64,000 bases of DNA from JAWLBR01 sp041687495 (GCA_041687495.1 JAWLBR010000002.1:16911-80910), one strand, 5' to 3'. Shown: positions 32,912 through 41,489, numbered from the stretch's first letter. Translations and numbers: made by a program. The notes: generated by a model from the letters alone, not told the origin.

Positions 32912-33775
32912 ATGGCGGAACGCAAAAAAGCAATAATGTATTTGGTGATCACCGCGGTCCTTTGGAGCACCGGGGGTCTGCTAATCAAGCTGGTGGAGTG
33001 GAACCCGGTGGCAATAGCGGGTGCCCGCAGTGGAATCTCTGCCATGGTGATGATGATCTACTTAAGAAAGCCGATCCAGCTGCGGGGGATCGGTAGAATG
33101 CAGTTGTTGGGGGCTATTTCCTATGCTGCGCTGGTGATTTTGTTTGTCACCGCGAATAAATTGACTACGTCGGCAAATGCCATACTCCTGCAGTTCACCG
33201 CTCCAATCTGGGTTGCTCTATTCTCCGGCTGGATTCTCAAGGAAGAGATTCGAAAATCAGATTGGGCTGCTGTCATTGCGGTCGTATGTGGAATGGCGGT
33301 TTTCTTTGCCGGCGATCTGAGGACTGGAAATATGCTGGGTAACTTCATTGCAGTCTTGAGCGGCGTGGCCATGGCCGGCGTTGTGATCTTCCTCAAACTT
33401 CAGGACAAGTGTTCCCCGTTGGAGATGACTCTGCTGGGCAACCTTGTCACTTTCGCCATTGCGCTTCCGTTTTACTTCCTGTCAGTTCCCAGCATGAGTA
33501 GTGTCGTCGGCTTAGTAACCATGGGAGTTTTTCAGTTGGGCATTGCCTACATTTTTTATACGATGGCAATCCAACATGTATCGGCCATTGAGGCCATTCT
33601 GATCCCGATCATTGAACCCTTGCTCAATCCCGTTTGGGTATTTCTGGTGGCCAGGGAGTCACCGGGAGGGTATGCCCTTGTCGGAGGCACCATCGTAATC
33701 GGTGCAGTCGTGCTTAGGGGAGTGTATCAACAGAGAAAGCAGCGTCTCTTAGTTAGACAGCACAGCACGGTCTAG
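32912..33775 (+). CDS. EamA/DMT-family transporter
   Basis: 287 aa, ten predicted membrane helices in two EamA halves (ITAVLWSTGGLLIKLVEWNP at the N-terminus; GVFQLGIAYIFYTMAIQHVS and EPLLNPVWVFLV in the second half). Drug/metabolite transporters of this group export amino acids, bases or other small molecules; substrate cannot be inferred. ATG at 32912 is 9 bases after GAGG; earlier GTG/ATG at 32894-32897 overlap that site. Monocistronic. Confidence 0.92.
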   Translation: MAERKKAIMYLVITAVLWSTGGLLIKLVEWNPVAIAGARSGISAMVMMIYLRKPIQLRGIGRMQLLGAISYAALVILFVTANKLTTSANAILLQFTAPIWVALFSGWILKEEIRKSDWAAVIAVVCGMAVFFAGDLRTGNMLGNFIAVLSGVAMAGVVIFLKLQDKCSPLEMTLLGNLVTFAIALPFYFLSVPSMSSVVGLVTMGVFQLGIAYIFYTMAIQHVSAIEAILIPIIEPLLNPVWVFLVARESPGGYALVGGTIVIGAVVLRGVYQQRKQRLLVRQHSTV

Positions 33776-33823
33776 TTGGCTGCAGTGGCGCTCTGGTAAC
33801 AAATCAAAGCAGCAAAAAAATGC

Positions 33824-33870
33824 AACCCGGATTGTAAGACCTTATCTAGGTCTACTCAATCCGGGTTTTT
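33824..33870 (+). terminator. Terminator of the EamA-type transporter gene
   Basis: AACCCGGATTG and CAATCCGGGTT form a perfect 11-bp stem with a 22-base loop (itself AGACC/GGTCT paired), followed by TTT. Confidence 0.9.
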
Positions 33871-34016
33871 GGCGTCTGCAGCATTTTGATATTTGCGACA
33901 CAAATCAAGGATTGTAGTCGAATGGAGCGAAATGCCAGGTTTAGGGTCGCTCTATCTTAGTGGGTTTTGGCTCTTCTGGATACCATTGAAGCCTAAGACG
34001 GAGGTGCAGCTAAGCT

Positions 34017-35858
34017 GTGAATGAGTATGCGGAGCTGAAGCGAAGACTAGCCCATGGTTGGAATACATGGAACACCAGAAGTGTGTTATCTCATGTTTTG
34101 TTACCGCAAGGGTTTGCCGTTAATCTAGGAATCAAGGAATATGCCAGCGGCAAATACCTGAAGGAAGCTTTGATTGGGAGGTTTGGGGACGATGAAGAGC
34201 AAATTCACCCAGGTGCCCATGCCTACGATGCAAGCTATACCGAACTGAACCTGAAGTGGAGAGGTATTGAGATCGTGGTGGAGAGCGCAGTTGTGGAGGA
34301 TGATTTGGTTCTGCTGGTGACTCCAGTCAAGAATCAGATGTATCCGCCTACGCTGGTGATCGAGACGGGGATGCTCTGGAACAGACCTGGCGCCTTGGCT
34401 CTCGAGGGTGAGAGGGTTAAGGCTGACCTGCCGACGGGGACTTTGTCCGTGTACACTACTGGGGAACCGGTCAAAGAGCTTAACATTCCGACCCAGGCTC
34501 CTTATCTTGCGGTGAAAATGGATCAAGCGGTGGGAGTCTCGGTCGGTAAAGAAAGGTCTTTGTCAGAAATCCAATCGGCTGTGCGGGCCAATCGCGAGGA
34601 GCATGTGCAGCGGCGGGAAATATATGGAGAGCTGGCAGAAACGTATAACGCTCTGCAAAGTTGCATGGCATGGGATACCATCTATGAGCCGCAGAAAGAT
34701 CGGGTCGTTACTCCCGTAAGCCGTATTTGGAATATCAAGAATGGCGGTTATGTCTTGTTTTGTTGGGACAATTACTTTGCTGCTTATCTGGCTTCTTTGG
34801 ATAGCAAGGACCTGGCGTATGCCAACGCTGTGGAGATGACCCGAGAAGCAACACCAGATGGTTTTGTGCCCAACTGTGCTTGGGGTACAGGGTTCTCCAG
34901 CCTTGATCGCTCTCAGCCTCCGGTAGGTTCGATGGTTGTCCGTGAACTCTATCGTAAGTACCGAGAGAAGTGGCTGGTAGATGAGGTTTTTGCTGATCTA
35001 TACAAATGGAACACCTGGTTTATCCGCAATCGAGAGGTGGAGCCAGGCTTGATGGCGTGGGGCTCAACTCCCTATGGACCAAAATACGGAAATCACTGGG
35101 AGACAGCGGGGGTCAACGATACATTTGGCGGAGCGTTGGAGTCTGGATTAGATAACTCGCCGATGTACGATGATATCCCCTTTGACCAGGAAAAGCACTG
35201 TATGAAACTGGCAGACGTAGGCTTAACCGGCTTGTGCATCATGGATTGCCGTGCCCTTGCCGAACTCGCCGATGTGCTTGGGAAAGCTGACGAGGCAAAG
35301 GAATTGCGCGCTAGAGCAGCCAATTTGGAACAGGGACTGCAGACACTGTGGGATGAGCAGACTGGATTTTTCCTGAACAAGCGCACTGACACGGGGCAGT
35401 TCAGTCATCGGATCTCGCCGACGAACTTCTACGCCTTGTTTGGTTCAAGTGTGACTCCTAATCAAGCGGAGCGAATCATTAGCGAGCATTTCTATAACCC
35501 CGAAGAGTTCTGGGGCGAATGGATCATGCCGTCCATCGCCCGCAATGATCCCGCCTACCCAGATCAGAACTACTGGCGGGGACGGATTTGGGCCCCAATG
35601 AATTTCCTGGTATACTTAGGACTGCGCAACCATTGCTTAGAGAAGGCTCAACAAGACCTAGCCGACAAATCCCAGCGGCTGCTGTTGAAGGAATGGTTGG
35701 AGCTGGGGCACGTGCACGAGAACTATTGCGCTAATACCGGCAGTGGGTGTGGTGTTAGCAACAGCGACAAGTTCTACCATTGGGGATCACTGCTGGCTCT
35801 GATCACCTTGATCGAAGCTGGATATGTTGAAGGCCCGGAAAAGCCTTTGGAGCCTTAA
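34017..35858 (+). CDS. GH63/MGH1-like glycoside hydrolase
   Basis: 613 aa cytoplasmic enzyme with a beta-sandwich N-domain (about 1-200) and an (alpha/alpha)6 barrel. Barrel motifs: YVLFCWDNYFAAYLASLDSK, with the Asp expected to be the general acid, MTREATPDGFVPNCAWG, SGLDNSPMYDD, and WIMPSIARNDPAYPDQNYWR with GEW before it providing the base. This set matches MGH1-like (mannosylglycerate/glucosylglycerate hydrolase) and other GH63 proteins of bacteria. Substrate is most likely an alpha-linked sugar or compatible solute; not provable here. GTG start, ribosome site GGAGG 12 bases upstream (long). Monocistronic. Confidence 0.88.
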   Translation: MNEYAELKRRLAHGWNTWNTRSVLSHVLLPQGFAVNLGIKEYASGKYLKEALIGRFGDDEEQIHPGAHAYDASYTELNLKWRGIEIVVESAVVEDDLVLLVTPVKNQMYPPTLVIETGMLWNRPGALALEGERVKADLPTGTLSVYTTGEPVKELNIPTQAPYLAVKMDQAVGVSVGKERSLSEIQSAVRANREEHVQRREIYGELAETYNALQSCMAWDTIYEPQKDRVVTPVSRIWNIKNGGYVLFCWDNYFAAYLASLDSKDLAYANAVEMTREATPDGFVPNCAWGTGFSSLDRSQPPVGSMVVRELYRKYREKWLVDEVFADLYKWNTWFIRNREVEPGLMAWGSTPYGPKYGNHWETAGVNDTFGGALESGLDNSPMYDDIPFDQEKHCMKLADVGLTGLCIMDCRALAELADVLGKADEAKELRARAANLEQGLQTLWDEQTGFFLNKRTDTGQFSHRISPTNFYALFGSSVTPNQAERIISEHFYNPEEFWGEWIMPSIARNDPAYPDQNYWRGRIWAPMNFLVYLGLRNHCLEKAQQDLADKSQRLLLKEWLELGHVHENYCANTGSGCGVSNSDKFYHWGSLLALITLIEAGYVEGPEKPLEP

Positions 35859-35923
35859 GTAAACCATTTCTGCACTGCTCCTAGCTACGGACAAACTTTG
35901 GAACGAAGAAGGAGATGTGGTCG

Positions 35924-36304
35924 GTGGACTTCACTGAACTGTACAATGAAGCGAAAGCTGTCCTGAATCCTCGCAAGCTGTCTGATACAGCAGACGCCGG
36001 GGGCGTAGGAGCTGCCATTCTTAGTGAGTCTGGCACAGTGTATCGCGGTGTGTGTATTGACACTGCTTGTTCCATGGGATTTTGTGCCGAGCATGCTGCG
36101 GCGGCAGCGATGATAACTGCCGGCGAGAACCGTGTGGTAAAGATGGTCGCCGTTGATTGGGATGGTAAGGTTCTTCCGCCGTGTGGACGCTGTCGGGAGT
36201 TCATCAGCCAGCTCCACTTAGATAACTTGGAAGCAGAAGTGTTGGTTGCTGATGGTGTAGTCGTGACCCTAAAAGAGCTGTTGCCCTACAGTTGGCGGGG
36301 GTAG
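35924..36304 (+). CDS. Cytidine/blasticidin-S deaminase-like protein
   Basis: 126 aa. Zinc deaminase motifs: CAEHAAAAAM (Cys54, catalytic Glu56) and PPCGRCREFI (Cys87, Cys90). The active Glu and all three Cys ligands are kept. Short and tetrameric-type like CDA, but the sequence between motifs is closer to blasticidin-S-deaminase-like enzymes common in Bacillota, so the physiological substrate (cytidine or another aminated base) is uncertain. GTG at 35924 lies 9 bases after AAGGAG; the ATG at 35915 overlaps the site. Confidence 0.88.
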   Translation: MDFTELYNEAKAVLNPRKLSDTADAGGVGAAILSESGTVYRGVCIDTACSMGFCAEHAAAAAMITAGENRVVKMVAVDWDGKVLPPCGRCREFISQLHLDNLEAEVLVADGVVVTLKELLPYSWRG

Positions 36305-36363
36305 GGTAAGAGCTAGCGTTGACGCACAGGCTTGTTTACGCGGTACCGTCTTTTGGAAGGTAA

Positions 36364-36402
36364 AGGCCTTGGTCTCGCCAGCATGCGGCGAAGCCAAGGC
36401 CT
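36364..36402 (+). terminator. Hairpin terminator after the deaminase gene
   Basis: AGGCCTTGG and CCAAGGCCT form a 9-bp stem with an inner CGCC/GGCG stem. No T-run. Confidence 0.6.
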
Positions 36403-36497
36403 GATCTATGCTACTTGAATTTCCGCGGTGGCGAGAAGCTTGTATGTCCCATGTGTATCAGGGTAACTTAGGTGTGACGATTGAGAGGAGACGAAAT

Positions 36498-36935
36498 ATG
36501 TACTTTGAGGATTTTACACTCGGGCAGATCTTTCGGCTTGAACCGATAAGCCTGACAGAAGCTGAGATCCGTCAGTTCGCAGAGAGCTACGATCCACTGC
36601 CAATACACACCGAGCCGGATTTCGCGGCGAGTTCAATCTTTGGCGGAATCATTGCCTCGGGTTTTCACACTCTCAGTGCAGTGTGGGGGCGATGGATCCG
36701 ATTGAACAAGCTGGGTACAGAGGTGATTGGTGGTCTGGGTATAGACTACCTGAGATGGACTGCCCCGGTACGTCCAGGTGACCAACTCCGGGCTGAGGTA
36801 GAAATCTCCGAGCTCATTCCCTCCTCGAAGGGCGGGCGGGGCATTGTTGGGATGAAGGTCTCAGTGAGCAATCAGCATGGAGAGTCTGTACTAGTCGCCC
36901 AAGTTAAGGGGCTAATGAAGGGCAGACACCAGTAG
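36498..36935 (+). CDS. MaoC-like hot-dog-fold dehydratase
   Basis: 145 aa. MaoC/(R)-hydratase motif YDPLPIHTEPDFAA with the Asp-His pair, then FGGIIASGFHTLSAVWGRW and YLRWTAPVRPGDQLRAEVEI. These enzymes hydrate enoyl-CoA or act on related acyl thioesters. The real start is ATG at 36498 after GAGGAGACG; the frame extends 90 bases upstream without a site. It stands alone with no fatty acid or polyester genes nearby, so pathway is unknown. Confidence 0.9.
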   Translation: MYFEDFTLGQIFRLEPISLTEAEIRQFAESYDPLPIHTEPDFAASSIFGGIIASGFHTLSAVWGRWIRLNKLGTEVIGGLGIDYLRWTAPVRPGDQLRAEVEISELIPSSKGGRGIVGMKVSVSNQHGESVLVAQVKGLMKGRHQ

Positions 36936-36993
36936 ACACAAGGGGGCCATGTCTGATAGAATTGAGAAAACAGTGTCAATAGAGGTTGATACA

Positions 36994-37374
36994 ATGAAGT
37001 GCAAACCTGCTTACCTGCTCAAGCTGTTTGCAGTTCTTCTGATCGCTCTGGTTGTGGCAGGCGCTGTTTCCCACCAAGAGGCACAGTTGCCACAAGCAGA
37101 TAAGGAGCTACTGCTTCCAGTAGGAACCCGACCACTGGGTAGTACAACGATTAGCCTTTCGAGAGAGCGGCCCTTCGTCGCGGTCTTTACTCAGTTGAAC
37201 CGATTTGCCTCGCTAGCCCTTTTGTCTAGCCTTTTGGTTATGCCAAACCGTTCTCCTGCCTCCAAGGTAGTCAGAGCGGTTTTTATCTCCGCTTTTCGTC
37301 CCTTCCGACGACAGTTCACCCTAGCGGTTTACAATCAATCGGCGTACAAAGACCTCCCCACGGCTTGCTCATAA
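36994..37374 (+). CDS. Small secreted or membrane-anchored protein, unknown
   Basis: 126 aa if started at ATG 36994 (AGAGGT 8 bases upstream); an ATG at 36949 would add 15 residues. A hydrophobic segment at about 7-27 (AYLLKLFAVLLIALVVAGAV) is a signal peptide or anchor; a second, weaker hydrophobic patch is FASLALLSSLLVMP. No family recognised, composition is ordinary. It lies 13 bases after the MaoC-like gene. It may not be translated as drawn. Confidence 0.45.
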   Translation: MKCKPAYLLKLFAVLLIALVVAGAVSHQEAQLPQADKELLLPVGTRPLGSTTISLSRERPFVAVFTQLNRFASLALLSSLLVMPNRSPASKVVRAVFISAFRPFRRQFTLAVYNQSAYKDLPTACS

Positions 37375-37399
37375 CAAGAAGCCATTGGGGGGGAGTTGC

Positions 37400-37474
37400 A
37401 TGCTGGAGAACATTATTGTCGGTGCCATCGTCGTAGTGTTTGTTATTGGTGCCTTCATCAGCCTGCGTCGTTAG
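37400..37474 (+). CDS. 24-residue single-pass membrane peptide
   Basis: MLENIIVGAIVVVFVIGAFI followed by SLRR: one hydrophobic helix with an acidic start and a basic end. GGGGGGAG is 5 bases upstream of ATG, and a good terminator follows 10 bases after the stop. The compact unit (ribosome site, short frame, terminator) suggests a real small membrane protein. No function known. Confidence 0.55.
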   Translation: MLENIIVGAIVVVFVIGAFISLRR

Positions 37475-37483
37475 CAGCGGGAA

Positions 37484-37524
37484 GTCCAGGCAGGTCGGAA
37501 ATGTCACTGCCTGGACTTCTTTTC
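37484..37524 (+). terminator. Terminator after the 24-residue peptide gene
   Basis: GTCCAGGCAG and CTGCCTGGAC form a perfect 10-bp stem with a 13-base loop, followed by TTCTTTTCC. Confidence 0.85.
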
Positions 37525-37612
37525 CTCGCTCCATGGAGCGACACTCCTCCTGTTGAGAAATATGTCCATATCAACGGCATTTCCGCTCGATACCGGAAGG
37601 AAGTGAGACTAT

Positions 37613-39106
37613 TTGAACGTACTCATCGGAAAGTTCAAAGAAGTATTGTTTGCCGTACTTCCGACCACCGTTATTGTCTTGGTTTTGCATTTTACCCTTA
37701 CTCCTCTTGACGCCCCCATGCTGGTTCGTTTCCTTGTCGGCGCAGTCCTGATTGTCCTCGGTCTTTCTGTGTTCCTATTTGGAGTGGACCTTGGCATTAG
37801 CCCCATTGGTCACTTGATGGGGGGAACACTGACCAAGAGCAACAAACTCTGGGTCGTGGTGGCCGGTGGGTTGATCCTGGGATTTTTCATTTCGATAGCG
37901 GAACCAGATCTGCATATTTTGGCTGGGCAAGTTGATTTTGTCACCTCCGGAGTGATTTCCAAGCTTAGCATCGTTGCGGTTGTGTCTGTTGGCATCGCCG
38001 TCATGCTCGCCTTGGGACTGGTTCGGATCGTGTACAACATTCCCCTGTACAAAATACTGACGGTACTGTATGCCATCGTATTTGCGTTAGGCGTATTCAC
38101 TTCACCAGAGTTTCTGGCGATCTCCCTCGATGCTTCTGGAGCTACAACCGGGGCAATGACAGTGCCGTTCATTTTGGCGCTGGCTCTTGGTGTCACAGCA
38201 CTCAAGAAGGATCCTAAGGCTTTAGAAAAAGACAGCTTCGGTTTGGTTGCAATTGTCTCCGCGGGTGCTATAATATCAGTTATGTTAATGAGTATTCTCT
38301 CGGGTGTAGACAGAGATTTTGCTGGGCCTGCATCCGAGGTGGCTTATGCAGCATCGATTTTTGCACCCTTCGGACAGAAGCTGCCCACAGTCGTTGAAGA
38401 AGTGTTTGTCGCACTCATCCCCATCATTGCAGCATTCCTCATCCTGCAATATGTATCGTTTAGGCTACCGGGGAGAAGCGTTAGGAAAATCCTAACGGGC
38501 CTAGTGTATACGTTCACAGGGTTGGTGCTGTTCTTGGTGGGCGTAAACGCAGGCTTCATGGATGTCGGAACTTTTGTAGGATATCGTCTCGCATCGCTGG
38601 ACAACAAAGCTTTGGTAGTAGGCCTCGGTTTTCTCATAGGTCTGGTAACAATACTGGCAGAGCCGGCTGTTTACGTTTTGACGACACAGATAGAAAACGT
38701 TACCAGTGGATACGTGAGGAGGAAGATTGTCCTTCTGGCACTGTCCTTGGGAGTTGGCATTGCCGTGGCACTATCGATGCTTAGGATCATTGTTCCTGGA
38801 ATTCAGCTATGGCACTATGTCCTTCCTGGTTATGTCCTAGCGATCACGATGACCTACTTTGCGCCAAAGCTCTTTGTCGGCATGGCCTTTGATTCAGGTG
38901 GAGTTGCTTCTGGTCCCATGACTGCCACTTTTGTGTTAGCCTTTGCTCAAGGCGTCGCACAGGCCATTGAAGGGGCAAACGTTGTGGTCGACGGGTTTGG
39001 CGTCATTGCCATGGTGGCGATGACACCATTGATCACGCTGCAGATTTTGGGGCTGATTTTCAAAGCAAAGTCTGGAAAAGAGGGAGTGGCAGCAGATGGA
39101 CAATAG
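37613..39106 (+). CDS. DUF1538-family membrane protein (probable transporter)
   Basis: 497 aa, about twelve to fourteen hydrophobic helices in two DUF1538 halves. The halves share LFGVDLGISPIGHLMGG / FLVGVNAGFMDVGTFVGYRL, ISIAEPDLHILAGQVDFVTS / TILAEPAVYVLTTQIENVTS, and LDASGATTGAMTVPF / FDSGGVASGPMTATF. The internal duplication and the conserved AEP and SGxxxGxMT motifs look like a symmetric transporter or channel, but no substrate is established for the family. TTG start after GAAGGAAG. The gene overlaps the following P-II-like gene by 11 bases, implying coupled translation and probably regulation of this protein by it. Confidence 0.9.
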   Translation: MNVLIGKFKEVLFAVLPTTVIVLVLHFTLTPLDAPMLVRFLVGAVLIVLGLSVFLFGVDLGISPIGHLMGGTLTKSNKLWVVVAGGLILGFFISIAEPDLHILAGQVDFVTSGVISKLSIVAVVSVGIAVMLALGLVRIVYNIPLYKILTVLYAIVFALGVFTSPEFLAISLDASGATTGAMTVPFILALALGVTALKKDPKALEKDSFGLVAIVSAGAIISVMLMSILSGVDRDFAGPASEVAYAASIFAPFGQKLPTVVEEVFVALIPIIAAFLILQYVSFRLPGRSVRKILTGLVYTFTGLVLFLVGVNAGFMDVGTFVGYRLASLDNKALVVGLGFLIGLVTILAEPAVYVLTTQIENVTSGYVRRKIVLLALSLGVGIAVALSMLRIIVPGIQLWHYVLPGYVLAITMTYFAPKLFVGMAFDSGGVASGPMTATFVLAFAQGVAQAIEGANVVVDGFGVIAMVAMTPLITLQILGLIFKAKSGKEGVAADGQ

Positions 39107-39761
39107 CCCTGACCAGAAACAGTTTGAGCTGATGTGCGTAGTGGTGGATTTTGGCTCCGGAAGTAAGGTAATGAAAATCGCAAGGGAACACGGAGTGACA
39201 GGAGGAACCATCTGCTTAGGGTTGGGGACTATTCGCAGCTGGCTGTTAGAGCTGCTTGCCATAACAGAGGTTAGGAAAGAAATTGTCCTCATGGTTGCCG
39301 AGAAAGTGGTGGCGTACAACACTCTTGAGCAGCTGAATAAAGATCTGAAGTTCCACAAACGTGGTCATGGAATAGCGTTCAGTACATCTGTGAAGAGTTT
39401 CATCGGGGCTGTCGATGGCAGTAGCAGTGCTTCCGAGGAAAGCAGAGGTGAGGAGAACCCAATGCACAGCGTTGTTTTTGTAGTAGTTGATAAAGGTAAA
39501 GGTGAAGAAGTTATTGACGCGGCCCGGAAAGCCGGTGCCAGAGGCGGTACCGTGATTAATGCCAGAGGCTCGGGTATCCACGAAGCCACTACGCTGTTTT
39601 CAATGGCCATAGAGCCCGAAAAGGAAATCGTGATGGTTATCGCGAAAAATGAGCTGATTGAGGGTATCGTCACCTCGGTGCGGGAGAAGTTACGGATTGA
39701 TGAGCCGGGCAACGGTATCATGTTCGTTCAGGATATCAATAAGACATACGGGCTGTACTAG
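39096..39761 (+). CDS. Protein with two P-II-like signalling domains
   Basis: 221 aa. Two copies of a P-II (GlnB-like) ferredoxin fold in tandem: LMCVVVDFGSGSKVMKIARE with GVTGGTICLGLGTI, then VVFVVVDKGKGEEVIDAARK with GARGGTVINARGSG. The GGT in both copies is the usual start of the T-loop in P-II relatives, and EKEIVMVIAKNELIEGIVTS matches the second beta-alpha unit. A linker rich in Ser/Glu joins them. P-II proteins sense ATP/ADP and 2-oxoglutarate or other ligands and gate transporters. Start overlaps the DUF1538 gene; it very likely controls it. GGAGTGG is the ribosome site. Confidence 0.88.
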   Translation: MDNSPDQKQFELMCVVVDFGSGSKVMKIAREHGVTGGTICLGLGTIRSWLLELLAITEVRKEIVLMVAEKVVAYNTLEQLNKDLKFHKRGHGIAFSTSVKSFIGAVDGSSSASEESRGEENPMHSVVFVVVDKGKGEEVIDAARKAGARGGTVINARGSGIHEATTLFSMAIEPEKEIVMVIAKNELIEGIVTSVREKLRIDEPGNGIMFVQDINKTYGLY

Positions 39762-39783
39762 CCAGAAGGAGATAGGGTGTTTT

Positions 39784-39823
39784 ACAGGGGCTGACCACGC
39801 GGTTGGCCTCTGTTTTATTTTTA
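39784..39823 (+). terminator. Terminator of the DUF1538/P-II operon
   Basis: ACAGGGGC and GGCCTCTGT pair around a 13-base loop, followed by TTTATTTTT. Confidence 0.85.
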
Positions 39824-39875
39824 GGGGAGCTTATCCAGCATATGTAGACGAGTGCAGCATAGACATATGGAGAGG

Positions 39876-39902
39876 TTGACAACCTAGTGGGTTGTCTAAA
39901 AA
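39876..39902 (+). promoter_or_regulatory. Possible promoter/operator of the fibre-subunit locus
   Basis: TTGACA at 39876-39881 overlaps a perfect inverted repeat GACAACC-N5-GGTTGTC (39878-39896); a weak TAAAAA follows at 39897. Could be a regulated promoter. Confidence 0.4.
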
Positions 39903-39931
39903 CTAAGTCCGGCCGAAGTGAGGGATGCCTA

Positions 39932-40501
39932 GTGCGCAGCAAGTTGGTAATGCAATGGGTTGTTGTTCTGCTGTTGTTTCTTGGCTTTACGGTGTCGGGC
40001 CACGCTGGGGTAACGGTTACTTTGGATCCACTCGGCTCCAGCTGGACGACGGGGATCGTTGTCGACAGTTTCTATGAACTTCAGGACGTTTATGTGAGCG
40101 ATGTTCTGTCTTTCTCTGTAGCAGACGATGAGTACATACCGGGTGATTACTACACCGTCACGGTGAGTGTGGACCCCGAACCAAGCACCTGGAGTAAAGC
40201 ACTGATGGATCCATCCAACGTTGCCATGCACACCCAAGATTATGAGAAAGCGTTTGACATCTTTCTGAAGGGGCCAGATAACCAGTGGTCTAATCTAGGC
40301 CACTCGGGTTCTGTGCAGGAGAACTCACCGCTGCCCCATCTCTACGACTTGCGGCTGGTCTTGGTTCTAGTGGATCAGGAAAACTCGGTCATGGGGGAAG
40401 ATACGGCGGGGGAGCCTGGGAAGCGTCGTTTTGCTGAGCTGCCTAGCGGACATTATGAGACCGACGTAGTCGTTACAGTAGCCCAGGGTTACAACCCCTA
40501 A
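39932..40501 (+). CDS. Secreted fibre-subunit-like protein 1 (spore coat U/archaic pilin-like)
   Basis: 189 aa. Signal peptide (LVMQWVVVLLLFLGFTVSGHA). The mature part is beta-rich and has no Cys. Its last strand, FAELPSGHYETDVVVTV, matches the pattern G-x-Y-x-D-x-V-x-V-x-V that ends subunits of archaic chaperone-usher (spore coat U/CsuA) fibres, and a nearly identical tail occurs in the next gene. GTG at 39932 follows GAGGGATG. First of four genes with a chaperone and an usher-like barrel. Paralogous with the next protein although the bodies have diverged. A donor-strand-exchanging pilin is inferred; a general secreted beta protein is the alternative. Confidence 0.7.
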   Translation: MRSKLVMQWVVVLLLFLGFTVSGHAGVTVTLDPLGSSWTTGIVVDSFYELQDVYVSDVLSFSVADDEYIPGDYYTVTVSVDPEPSTWSKALMDPSNVAMHTQDYEKAFDIFLKGPDNQWSNLGHSGSVQENSPLPHLYDLRLVLVLVDQENSVMGEDTAGEPGKRRFAELPSGHYETDVVVTVAQGYNP

Positions 40502-40538
40502 AGAGTCATCTCCATTTTTTTCTAGGATTTTGGTGTCA

Positions 40539-40602
40539 CCAACTAGCCGAAGCGACCATAGGATAGCGTGAAAGGAGGGAGTGGTCACCTAGGTTGGTTT
40601 TC
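40539..40602 (+). terminator. Hairpin/terminator between subunit genes 1 and 2
   Basis: CCAACTAG pairs with CTAGGTTGG (one bulge), with an inner GACCA/TGGTC stem, followed by TTTTCTC. It may limit read-through from subunit 1 or act as an RNA stabiliser. Confidence 0.55.
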
Positions 40603-40741
40603 TCAGGCGTCTACAAGTGCAGATACCAGAGAACAGGCCGAAGTAATCTCCAAATGTAATCACCTCGGCCGCAGACAAGGCAAAGCCCTATGGCGCATCA
40701 CGATCCTAACTTAAGAAAATGGAGAACGGAGGAATTGATGG
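40602..40741 (+). promoter_or_regulatory. Structured leader upstream of subunit gene 2
   Basis: 140 bases without a gene. GGCCGA (40636-40641) and TCGGCC (40665-40670) form a stem with a 23-base loop; further on come GGCAAAGCCC and a purine-rich ribosome site (GGAGAACGGAGG). No known riboswitch recognised. The second gene probably has its own promoter here. Confidence 0.35.
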
Positions 40742-41413
40742 ATGAAAAGGCTATCCGTTGTCGGCTTAGTTGTGGCTTTCTGCATGGTGTTTTCGGTGGC
40801 AGCGTTCGCTGCTGATGATACGGGAGCAGCTACCTTGACGACCGAAGTTCTCAGCCCCTACGTAGAGTGGGTATGGGACGACGCTAACGGCTACAATCTA
40901 ATCAACGCTTCTTTAGGACTGGACAATGTATATCTGTTCTCTCAAGAGTTCAAGGTCCGGTCTACCACTTCCTATAGCATTTCCGCCGAGATAACGGCTG
41001 ATTGGCCGGGCGTAGTGATGGATGACTCCAATGCAGCTGTGGCCCACAGAGACGAACATGATGCGGCTTTTGATATCGCTGCAACATTCCGTAACTACGA
41101 GAAGTGGCTGCAGTTTGACAAACCAATTGTCAACAAGTGGACCGGTTGGATCAACAACGCTCGCTCGCATTATGGGTTCCTCGCCCGCAGTATCAATACT
41201 CTGGGTACCCCAGACAATGAGGTCGTCCATTCCTTGGGCGTGGCTCTAGTACTTGTAGACGACGTGGCCTATAAGGGAGTTAGCACCGGAGCTCCTGGCG
41301 ACGATTCGACACCTACAGCCGGTACTATGGGCAAGCGGCGTTTTGCAGAGTTGCCTGCCGGCACCTACACAGCCGATGTAGTGGTAACTGTTAAGCAAAA
41401 CCCGATGTATTAA
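40742..41413 (+). CDS. Secreted fibre-subunit-like protein 2 (spore coat U/archaic pilin-like)
   Basis: 223 aa. Classical signal peptide, MKRLSVVGLVVAFCMVFSVA with cleavage after AFA. The mature protein is beta-rich, without Cys, and ends KRRFAELPAGTYTADVVVTV plus a short tail ending in Tyr. The PAGTY-x-D-V-V-V-T-V ending is the signature of the last strand of spore coat U/Csu-type chaperone-usher subunits. Shared blocks with subunit 1 are VVMDDSNAA/ALMDPSNVA, the AFDI segment, LxLVLVD and the C-terminal strand. ATG lies 9 bases after GGAGG. A strong hairpin after it suggests higher expression than the chaperone and usher genes. Confidence 0.72.
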   Translation: MKRLSVVGLVVAFCMVFSVAAFAADDTGAATLTTEVLSPYVEWVWDDANGYNLINASLGLDNVYLFSQEFKVRSTTSYSISAEITADWPGVVMDDSNAAVAHRDEHDAAFDIAATFRNYEKWLQFDKPIVNKWTGWINNARSHYGFLARSINTLGTPDNEVVHSLGVALVLVDDVAYKGVSTGAPGDDSTPTAGTMGKRRFAELPAGTYTADVVVTVKQNPMY

Positions 41414-41489
41414 TTGGTCTAGGAAGCATTTGACAGAAGCAAAGCACTGCCCTTAAAAGGCAGACAGCTGATTTATATATAGTTTAAGA

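Noticed and set aside
40602..40741. c-di-GMP-I riboswitch before subunit gene 2
   Set aside because: Only the short GGCAAAGCC string is similar; the three-helix layout and the conserved receptor bases are missing.
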